Notes under the pieces: model-generated
The model's input: the letters and a program-made list of their open reading frames with translations, nothing else
What the model was told of the DNA's origin: nothing
Databases searched by the model: none
Assembly: GCF_003144115.1 (NCBI RefSeq)
Contig: NW_020312010.1
Location: forward strand, 566,428-630,427
DNA: 64,000 nucleotides
From: Tilletiopsis washingtonensis
Taxonomy: Eukaryota > Basidiomycota > Exobasidiomycetes > Entylomatales
Direction: 5' to 3'
Part shown: in pieces, positions 56,301 to 64,000 of the stretch
Layout: each line of letters opens with the position of its first letter
How positions within the stretch are numbered: position 1 is the stretch's first letter
Program-made: the position numbers and the translations under genes

Positions 56301-57079
56301 CTGCACACGCCCGTGGCGAGGATGAGCGAGCAGGCAAGGCGCTTGAGCCAGTTGTCCTGCCACTGGCGGCGCAGCGCAAAGAACGACGCCAGCGCCACCG
56401 TCGCGGCGACCATGGCGAGGATGACGGAGCCGACCGTCTGCGGGATGGCGTACGAGACGCGCAGGTTGCCCGAGAGGGCGGCGCTGAAGTGCATCAGGCC
56501 CACGAGGCCGCCGACGGCGACGCCGGAGAGGACGATGCGCGTGTAGCTCAGCGCGCCCGACTTGCTCTCGGCGCCGTCGAGGAAGAGGAACGAGGCGGCG
56601 AGCGCGAGCATGGGTGCGAACAGCGAGAAGCTGGCGGACATGTCAGCCTGGCAACGCGGCACACGACCACGGCACCACTCACACCGTCCACGCGGGCGAG
56701 TAGGCAAAGTACCAGTTGACGCCTGCGATGGGCTGCAGCGTCATGTGCATGCCGATGAAGTGCATGCCCCAGATGCCGACGCTCGACATCGTCACGGCCG
56801 CCGCGAGCAGCAGGAAGACGTTGCGCGCGCCCTTGTTGGCCGTGCGGCGCCCGAGCAGCAGCAGCGTCGCGTACGAGCCCAGCGCGGCGACGGCGATGGA
56901 GGCGACGATGATCGCCGGCTGCAGGCGCTGCGGCACGGGGTGGCTCGTGTAGTACTCGGCCACCGACGTGATGTCTGCCGCGGCATCAGCACGGCGGGGT
57001 GCGGTGCGGCGGCGGCGGCGCGGCACTCACTGGACTGGTCCACGTACGCCGGCAGCACGGGCGAGCGGTAGGAGCTCAT
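53372..57079 (-). CDS. MHYT-domain seven-transmembrane sensor protein
   Basis: Exons 57079-57031, 56974-56685 and 56647-53372 give 1204 residues. The first 290 residues hold about seven hydrophobic helices with three MHYT-type motifs at helix ends: GMHFIGMHMTL (87-96), GLMHFSAAL (163-171) and SMHYLAVSG (229-237). MHYT domains are predicted membrane sensors; in bacteria the Met/His residues are proposed to bind copper and sense oxygen, CO or NO. Here the output domain is not a bacterial GGDEF/EAL module. It is a roughly 900-residue cytosolic region with helical segments (VVMAREVRRNARKVVVASVAFDKSGRLLV, DIPFEQVGILYDSVLS, YFPK-like stretches), then a Ser/Arg-rich disordered tail with many possible phosphorylation sites. 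Related fungal proteins exist but are uncharacterised to my knowledge. It has 5.2 kb of gene-free DNA upstream. Confidence 0.85.
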
Positions 57080-58800
57080 GGCGTCGGCGCCGGGAGCGGC
57101 GAGGCGCGCAGCAAGTCTGAGTGCAAGGGTGCGGTGCGGCAGAGCAGCGTCTAGTGCGGCAGGTCCGGGAAGGGGATGTAGTGAGTCCGGGGCGAAAGGA
57201 GGCGGGAGGCGAGGCGGAAAGAGTGCGAGGCGGGAGAGTGTGAGGCGGAGGTGGTGCTCGGAGAGGCGCAGAGGGCGCGGGCGTGGCCGTGAGGGTGTCG
57301 GAGAGGTTGCGGCGAAGAGGGGTGCGCTGGGAGACGTGGCCGAGGCGGCGAGGGTGGAGTGGGGGAGCGGGAGAGAGGGCGAGCTGGCGGCACGGCGGGC
57401 GCGCCTTGCCAAGGCCGCTGCGTCTTCTTTAAGGCGGCCGGCGGTGCTGCGTGCGGTGAGGGACAGGGAGAGGCCGCTGATGCTGATGCGGCGGCGGCCG
57501 CCCGGGTGCGGCGGCGGCGATGGGAGCGCAGCATGCAGCGTCGCAGCAGCAGCGCGCCGCCATCACGCAGCCACGTCTTGCTCGCCCGCACGGCGTTGCA
57601 CCGCGCTCCTCGGCCCGAGACGCGGCGGCGAGGCAGGTGACGGCGTGGGTGCTGCGCTGCAGGAGAGCGTCGCAGCAGCCCTGCCGCTGCCGCACTGCTC
57701 ACGCCTGGCCCTGCACTGCGCGCCTGCGCCTTGCCCGTCGGGAGCGGCGAGGCGGCAGACGGCCGCGGCCAGCAGGGGGGTCGACTGCCTGCCGGCGCAA
57801 GTGCCGCGCGACGGCTCTCCCATGCACGCCGACTGCGCCCTGCCGCCGCAGCCACAGACACGAAGCTCCGCCGAGTGCGCGCAGAGCATCGCGGCTTCCG
57901 CAGCGGGAGAGCAGTGTGCGCGGCCGTCGACGGCAGCCGCCAGGCACGTCGCGTGTCACGGCTGGGCGGCGGCGGTCCCAGAGCGGCAAGTCGCTCATCC
58001 GCGCCTTGCGGCACCGGCGCCCCCTTCGCAGGCCGGCAGCACGCAGCAAGCAAGGGCGCGCCGTTTAGCAGCAAGCGCCGGCACGCAGCGAGGCCAACGG
58101 TTGCTTCGCAGCTGCGTTAAGGCGCGGCCGCACACGAGCTCAGCGATGCAGCAGCAGAGCGAGAAGAGAGAGGTGGCAAAGGCGAGATGTCCGTGTGCGG
58201 CCGCTGAGCGGCTCCTGCCGCTGCCTAGCGCCAGGCACACGGCCATCGAGCGGCCAGGGGGGTGGGGGGGGGCGCGAGAGGGGTGCAGCAGCCGCAGCAG
58301 CACGGCGTGGCAGTCGAGGAGGTCACGCAGCACGCAGCACGCAGCGAGGACCCTCTCTCCTCTCCCATCGGGACCCCCTCACGACACGCCGAGGCAGAGT
58401 CAACAGATCGGCAGCGGGGCGCTGAGTCTTCCACTGCATGCTGTCCACGCCTGCGGCAACACAGGGCCCGGCGCGCGCGTGGGCAGAGCAGCTCTCTTTC
58501 CATTCCGACAGCAAGCGGGCGCGGGAAGGGGGGAGGTGCATGGTGGATCAGAGCGGCAGCGGCCTGTATGTACCTGCTGCATGCTGCGGCGGCGTCGGCG
58601 TCGGCGCAGGGATGCGTCGCGGAGTCTGGACCCCGGTCGGCCGCAGCGATGCGCCGCGCCGGCAGCCCACAGCGGGGGCGGCGAGGGGAGCATCGCAGCC
58701 CGCCGCAGCGGCAGCTCGCCGTCAGCGTGGGCCGGCCAGCCCTCGCTCCTGCGGCTCGAGCACGCGAGGTCTTGGCCGCGGGAACCGGGAGCAAGAAGCG

Positions 58801-58818
58801 CCCCCCCCCCCCCCCCCC
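58801..58818 (+). repeat. C homopolymer, 18 nt
   Basis: Uninterrupted C run inside the gene-free block; length may be uncertain in the assembly. Confidence 0.9.
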
Positions 58819-59760
58819 TTCGCTTGCCGTCAGCGTCCAGAGCTCGCAGCGCCGCAGCTAGGCTGTAGACGCGGTGCCGCAGAAGGCGCGTGGGCGGCGC
58901 AGGAGAGCTGCCTGCTGCCTGCCGTGCTGCACGAGACGAGCTCTGCGTCGCTGCGCGCTGGGCTGCATGCTGGAGGCGCAGGCTTGCTGCCGTCCCACGC
59001 TGCACCTGCGCCCACACACCGCCCGCCGCAGCCGGCGCGAGGAGGCGTGAGGCTCTCAGGCACGCCGCAGCTCGTGCTCGCAGCCGGGGGCAGCGCCTGT
59101 GCAAACTTTCGCACGCGCGCGCCCTCGCGGCGCCCTTTCTCTCTCGGCCGCGGCATCGGCCTGCAGCTGCGCGCTCGGCATGCGGCGACGTACTGTGTAC
59201 GCCCAGCTGCAGCGGCCAAAGGCGGGCATGCCTGCATGGAGCAGGGTAAGCATGAAGGGTACAAGCGCCGCTCGAAGGTCTCGGCGTGCGCGCGGAAAAC
59301 GCTCAATCGCCAAGCACGGGGACGACGAGGGGTCGTGACAGCGCAGACGCAGACAGCAGCACACAGCCGCCAGAGGCGTGAGGGAGCAGCGGCGCGCCGG
59401 GCGGCGGGCGCGCGCGCGGCGGACGCATCGCTGCTGCTCCGCGCGTCGAGCGCTGTCGGCCGCCCGTCCGGACATTCCGGCTCGTCGCCTTCCGTCCCTC
59501 GGATCGGCTCGGCTCTTGATGCCTGAATGGCCTGCGCTTGCCCTTTCGTCGTCGTATCCCGCATGCTGCGGTGCTCCGCATGCGTACGCACTCGGCCAGT
59601 TGCAGCGAGCAGCAGGCGTGGCGCAATGAGCATGCGCGCCAGAGCAGAGAGACGACAAGCCGGCGGAAGCGCGACAGGGCAGCAATGGCCGGCAGGAGCC
59701 GCCGCGCCTCGCCGTCGGGCTGTGGCATGCGGCATTGCCGGCTTCGAACAAGCGCATGCT

Positions 59761-59763
<3 letters not shown>

Positions 59764-59795
<32 letters not shown>
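59764..59795 (+). repeat. (GA)n microsatellite, 32 nt
   Basis: Uninterrupted GA dinucleotide run in the gene-free block. Confidence 0.95.
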
Positions 59796-59798
<3 letters not shown>

Positions 59799-62257
59799 AG
59801 GTGTCTGACGGCTGCGCTCCCTTGAGTGCCAAGCCGCAGGGCTCGTGTCTGCCCGGCTGCGCCTCCGTGCGGCTGCGGCTGCGCGCGGTGCTCGAGCCGA
59901 GCTCCGCCTTGATCTAGAGCCGAGCGAGGAGCCACAAGAGCATGCGTCGTGGGCTCGGCTCGTGTGCCGGAGCCGGGCCTGAGGCGTGGCTACGGGACTC
60001 GGAAGTCAGGATGGCAGGCGCAAGGAGGAGAAAGAGGGAGTGCTTGGGCACGCACAGACGGCGGGCAACACGTCTCTTGACGCCTCTCGCAACGACGTCG
60101 CCAGGCCTCAGGCGGCATCACAATGGCGACGAACATGCCTCCATACTGCACCGGATCAGTATGTTATGCCAACGTCTATATTATGAGCGCAAAAGAGACC
60201 CGTCTTACCTCCTCTGCGCCGAGCAAGAAGCCGGCACGAGCGGGAGGGGTACCTGGGGGCGGAGGCACGTCGGAGGGGGCGCGTGGGAGCACGTCGCGAC
60301 GCGTGGACGGCAACGGCACGCGCGCCGCGCGCGGCGCGGCGCGGCCGCTGCCGCACGCCGCCTCGCTTCCCGCGCTTCCGTGCGCGCCGCCGCCATCCCT
60401 CAGCAACAGCGAGCGGGGCCGCGCAAGCCGCCCTACCGCGCAAAGAGCAAGCAGCTCTTCCATGCCTTGCTGCCGTCTGCTCGAGCTAGGCTGGGCTGGG
60501 CAAAACGGTGCAAGCAGCCGGCTCAGCAGCAGAAGGCAGGCAGCGGCAGCCCGCGTCAAGAGGCAACGCCGCGACGCTTTGGGATGCCTGCAAGGAACGC
60601 GCGCACACCGCATCTGGTGCAGCCACGCCCTCGCCTTCCCTTCCTGCTTGCACGTCGAGGTTCCGCCAGCGTGACCTGCAGCTGACGGCCCGCTGCCGGC
60701 GCGGCCGACAGCGCGCCGCCCGCCCCGCGATGCGCTGCGTGCTGCGTGCTGCCTCTTTTCCTGAAAGCTGCAGGCACCGACGCAGCATGCAGCAGCAGTC
60801 GCTCAGGCGGCAGGTGCAGATGCAGGGTGCAGAGCGGCAGCCCTCACGAGCGGCGAGCCGCGCCAGGCGTCGTGCCGCGACGCCGCCTCGGCCGGCCGCG
60901 GCTGCCCAGCACCCAGCTGCCGGCGCTCGGCTGCGGTGCGTCGCTGCTGTGCAGCGGTGCGCCCGGGCTGCGTTTTGCCGCTCGGGCGCTGCGGACGGTG
61001 GGCGCAGCGTTGCGGGCGAACTCAGACTCATCGCATCGCTTGCACTAGACTTTGCGCCCAGCAGCAAGCAGGAGGCCCAGCCCGATGCTCAGCATGCAGC
61101 GCAGCATGGCATGCAAATGCAGCGGCATCGGCTGCGGCGAGGAGGCAAGCAAAGGGGGGCTGCTGCTTGCTGCACAGCCGCACGGCGCAGCCGCCAGCCG
61201 TCAGGCTGCAGCTGCATTCTGCTGCTGGCGGCTGGGTGCTGATTCTGCCGCCCTGCATCTGACGGCTGCAGCGGCCTTGAGGCAGAGTCTGAGTTGATGC
61301 GCGGCGCCGAGCGTGCGCAGCAAGACGACGCAGACGGCCGCGGCTGACGGCAGCGCGGCAGCGTTGATGTGCCCCCCCCCCCCGGCTGCGGCTGCGCGCT
61401 GGCGGCTGTCAACGGCGCCGAGTTGCAGGTGCAGGCTGCAGGTGCACACGCTAGGCGGGCGAGGCATGGCGCAAGGGGCGCGCGCGAGGGGGGAGCGAGA
61501 AGGTGCTTGGAGGCTCTCCTGCCGCTGCGGCCGCATGCCGCATGCCGGCTGCCGCTGGTGCTGCTGGCTCCTTCGTGCCTGGCGGCTGAGGCTCCTTCCC
61601 ACGGCAGCGGCGCCGGCGGTTGCCTCCGCCGTCACCTCTTGGCCTGCCGCCTGTCACGTCGCCCGCACGCCCCCATCTCATCCAGCGGCGCCTCGGGCAG
61701 AGAGAGAGGCCGCACCCGCGCTCCGTTGCGGCGAATGGAGCAACGGCGCCCGCAGCCGCGTCATGTGTGCGCCCCTTCATCCCCCGGCGCCAGTGCCTGA
61801 CCGGCCCTTGCCCCAGCCACAGGCCATTAGCCTGGTCGTACCGTGCCCGAGAGCATCCAGGGTGCAGCGGCGGCGCTGCAAGGAGCCCCTGCCCATGGCT
61901 CTTGTGCGTCATCCCATCTGCCATCGCACGCTTGTCTCTCGGGCGCACGACGATGCACAGCCGATGCAGCGGGGCGAGCCGCACCGGCCGGAAAAGCAAC
62001 AGCCTAGGGCGCCACGGAGGCATCGAGCGGGCCACCAATGCGCTCCCCCCCCCACGGGCCCAGCAGCGTTGCGTCCAGCAGGGCATCCTTGTCGACTTTG
62101 AGAGCACGCCCGGGGCGCGCCCGGCAACCCAGTGCGATGGGCTACGCCGGGCGCGGCCACAGCCTAAGTTTGCAATGCCCCCCTCCCGCATTCTATCGCA
62201 TGTGTGTGCAACAAAAAGTGGTATAACCCTTGCCCCCCCTGCTTGCGCCGACGCCCC

Positions 62258-63007
62258 TCACGTCAGGCTGTTGCCAAGCTTGGCCGCCCTGCTCTCCTTG
62301 AGCGCCGCCATGCGCTGCGGGAGAGGCAGAGAGAGAGAGAGAGGATCAGCCACGGCACGCATGCGTCTAAAGGGGGAAGGGGGGGGGGCAAAAACGACGC
62401 CCCCCCCCCCCCCCCCAGCCAAAAGAAAAACAAACTCACTGCCCGCCGCTGCGCCTTGAGCCTCTCCATCTCCGCCTTTCTCTCCTCCTTGCTCGCAGCG
62501 ACGACGACAGGCGGCAGTGCTGCAGCTTCCGTCTGTGCCGCAGGCCCGGCCTCTTCTGGCTCTGCCTCGTCCATCGCGCCCCAGCTCTCGGCCGCCGGCG
62601 GCTCCTCAGGCGCCGCTTGCAGCGCGCCCGGCAGCGGCGCCGCGAAGAAGGCGGCCGTCGTGTGCGCGCTCGCGCCCGAAGGCGTGCATGTGCCGGTGCC
62701 CGAAGACGAGGGAGGCAGGGCATCGACGGAAGCAGCGGCGGCGGCGCAGTCGTCGGGCGAGTCCCATGCTGCTTCATCTGCGGCTGTTGCGTTAGATTGG
62801 GGAGGTGTGGAGGGGTGTTAGCATGGCGCGGGGGAGCACACACATCGGCGGGCGTGCATCTTTTGCCCTGCTACCGGCGGCTGCCACTCACCGACGTCCT
62901 TGACCGCCAGACTAGTGCGCGCCATAGCAGCCGCCGGCTCCGCCGTCCTTACCACGCCCAGGCGACTCGAGCTCGCGCGCGCCGCGAGCGGCCGGTGGGA
63001 GGCGCCA

Positions 63008-63046
<39 letters not shown>

Positions 63047-64000
63047 GAGGCGCGCGGCACGATGCGGCGCGGCACTTGGCTGGCCTTTTGCGTGCCCACC
63101 TCGAAGCTCGACCAGTCGTCGGCGTCGGCGTGGATGTCGATGAGGTCGTCGTCCAGCGACGCCAGCGGCGCGCCGGCGCTCGAAGATGCCGAGGCCGCCG
63201 AGGAGGCACGCAGCGGCGAGGAGGCCGCCGCGGCCGTGCGCAGAGCCGGCGCCGCGCCGGGTGCCGGCGCAGAGGCGACGCGCGGCAGGCCGCCATCCAG
63301 AGTGCCACTGGTGCCGCCGGGCATGCCGTCGAGGGTGCGCGCAAACGCCGAGAGCGTCCAGCCGGCGAGTGCGCTGGCGGCACTGCCGCTCGAGGCGGCC
63401 GTGCCGTCGGGCGCACGCGCAGCACTCGCCGAGGCAGGAGACGGCGACGACAGGGCGCCTGGAGCTTGCTGCTCGTCGCTGGGCGGCAGGGCCGAATCCG
63501 GCATGCCCGCGACGGCCTCGTCGATGCGGCGCAGAAAGAAGGCCACGCCCAGCTTGGCCTGCTCGCGCACCACCTTCTCCGCGTCGACGAGACACGGCGC
63601 CAGCGCGGGGAGGATGAGGCGCGCCATGTCGTCGCGCTCGTAGCTCTCGCCGGTGGCCATGAGGGCCATGAGTCCGGCGAGGCGGGCATGCACAAACGGA
63701 TCCTTGAGACTGCGTGCAAACGCCGGCACAAGCACGGTGCGGCGCGTGTGCAGCGTCAGCACGTGCGAGAGACGGCCCAGCAGGATCGTCGTGTTGGTGC
63801 GGATGCCCGGCTCCGAGTCGATCTGCGTTCTTGCCAGCTGCCGCAGCAGGTCGTTGTTGAGGATGCGCTCGCTCAGCTTGGGCGCCAGCGGCAGGATGGC
63901 GCGCAGCGTCGCCTCGCGAATCGCCGGCGCCGTGTCGGCGAAGCCCGAGATGAGATGGGGCCACACGCCGTCAACGACGCGCTTCGGCTCCAGGCGCCCG
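62258..64000 (-). CDS. CEX1: CEX1/SCYL1-like HEAT-repeat pseudokinase, N-terminus cut by window edge
   Basis: C-terminal part of a Scy1-like protein. Yeast Cex1 is a cytoplasmic factor in nuclear tRNA export and animal SCYL1 also works in COPI traffic. Exons in the window: right edge to 62892, 62777-62440 and 62314-62258. The HEAT region is clear: RVVDGVWPHLISGFADTAPAIREATLRAILPLAPKL, GIRTNTTILLGRLSHVL, FARSLKDPFVHARLAGLMALMAT, and LVDAEKVVREQAKLG. A disordered Ala/Ser-rich tail with a pure poly-Ala tract and an acidic segment (LDDDLIDIHADADDWSSFE) follows. It ends in the basic coiled tail KEERKAEMERLKAQRR / RMAALKESRAAKLGNSLT typical of the family. The N-terminal pseudokinase domain lies beyond the window. 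The last intron carries an 18-nt poly-G (minus strand) and a CT repeat before its acceptor. Confidence 0.88.
62400..62416 (+). repeat. C homopolymer within last CEX1 intron
   Basis: 17-nt C run (G on the coding strand) about 20 nt inside the 5' splice site. Confidence 0.9.
63008..63044 (-). repeat. GCC-type triplet repeat coding poly-Ala in CEX1-like gene
   Basis: Pure GCC/GGC triplet run coding about 12 alanines in the disordered tail. Confidence 0.9.

Larger units (their letters stand above)
57080..62257. other. 5.2 kb block with no recognisable gene
   Basis: Lies between the MHYT gene start and the CEX1-like stop, both on the minus strand. Long frames occur on both strands (for example 57078-58868 plus, 58830-59735 minus) but are Arg/Ala/Cys/Ser-rich, overlap each other in opposite frames, and lack domains or phase-consistent splice chains. 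The DNA is full of GCAGC/TGCAGC words and simple runs: C homopolymers at 58801-58818 and 61372-61383, and a GA repeat at 59764-59795. Slightly more AT-rich patches lie near 60120-60190. No tRNA, transposon or inverted terminal repeat was seen. It may hold an extended promoter or noncoding transcripts. Confidence 0.5.

Noticed and set aside
53333-56719. 1128-codon open frame antisense to the MHYT gene
   Set aside because: Same effect: an antisense shadow of a GC-rich coding exon, with no recognisable domain and no splice structure.
57078-58868. 596-codon plus-strand frame in the gene-free block
   Set aside because: Arg/Ala/Cys-rich, no domain, overlaps long frames on the other strand, and starts inside the MHYT 5' region; chance opening in GC-rich DNA is the simpler reading.
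1-64000. tRNA, rRNA, transposon or CRISPR features
   Set aside because: No B-box-like GGTTCGA context with a cloverleaf, no rRNA-like stretch, no transposase or reverse-transcriptase motif and no regular spaced direct repeats were seen by eye. A tRNAscan or RepeatMasker run would be the decisive test.

Overview
This window is nuclear DNA of a fungus, most likely a basidiomycete and perhaps a yeast-like member of Ustilaginomycotina. The lineage is inferred; no rDNA or other marker is present. The DNA is very GC-rich and genes are packed on both strands. Most introns are 46-75 nt with GTGAGT/GTGCGT-type donors and CAG acceptors. The gene content is eukaryotic and fungal: Mediator, Gcn5, Arp2/3, Atg22, a GLEYA adhesin, Ivy1 and an ANTH clathrin adaptor. 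I saw no transposase, reverse transcriptase, viral element, CRISPR array, tRNA or rRNA. Exon joins were set by hand from reading-frame phase and family conservation, and every multi-exon model given is phase-consistent.

Layout, left to right. 1-10.4 kb: DBP10 (minus, C-terminus cut by the left edge), a complex I LYR subunit (plus), GCN5 (minus, ten exons), an unrecognised 218-residue protein (plus) and an arrestin-like protein (plus). 10.6-14.1 kb: a low-complexity hypothetical and an orphan multi-exon gene, both minus. 14.8-17.0 kb: ATG22 (plus). 17.2-22.8 kb: a giant secreted GLEYA adhesin (minus) with a 1.5 kb gene-free upstream region. 24.3-33.1 kb: an intracellular LysM protein (minus), ARC19/ARPC4 (plus) and MED12 (minus). 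33.6-38.2 kb: cytosolic leucyl-tRNA synthetase and a SANT-like protein (both plus). 38.4-44.4 kb: an Ivy1-like BAR protein (minus), the NUG1 GTPase and the TRAPP subunit BET5 (both plus). 44.7-52.9 kb: an ACAD10/11-type phosphotransferase (minus), a tail-anchored hypothetical (plus) and a Yap180-type ANTH adaptor (plus). 53.4-57.1 kb: an MHYT-domain membrane sensor (minus). 57.1-62.3 kb: 5.2 kb without a recognisable gene. 62.3 kb to the right edge: a CEX1/SCYL1-like HEAT protein (minus, N-terminus cut).

The genes are mostly unlinked housekeeping functions. They fall into loose groups: translation and ribosome assembly (DBP10, NUG1, LeuRS, CEX1), transcription (GCN5, MED12), membrane traffic and endocytosis (BET5, ANTH adaptor, Ivy1, arrestin-like, Arp2/3), vacuole and autophagy (ATG22, Ivy1), and surface or sensing (adhesin, MHYT protein). 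Many are head-to-head pairs sharing 240-670 bp intergenic regions. The points most worth a second look are a non-canonical GA-AG intron needed to read ARC19, a cluster of Prk1-type LxxQxTG sites in the ANTH adaptor, the modular giant adhesin, microsatellites built into splice sites, a presequence-like open frame upstream of LeuRS, and the 5.2 kb gene-free block upstream of the MHYT sensor.
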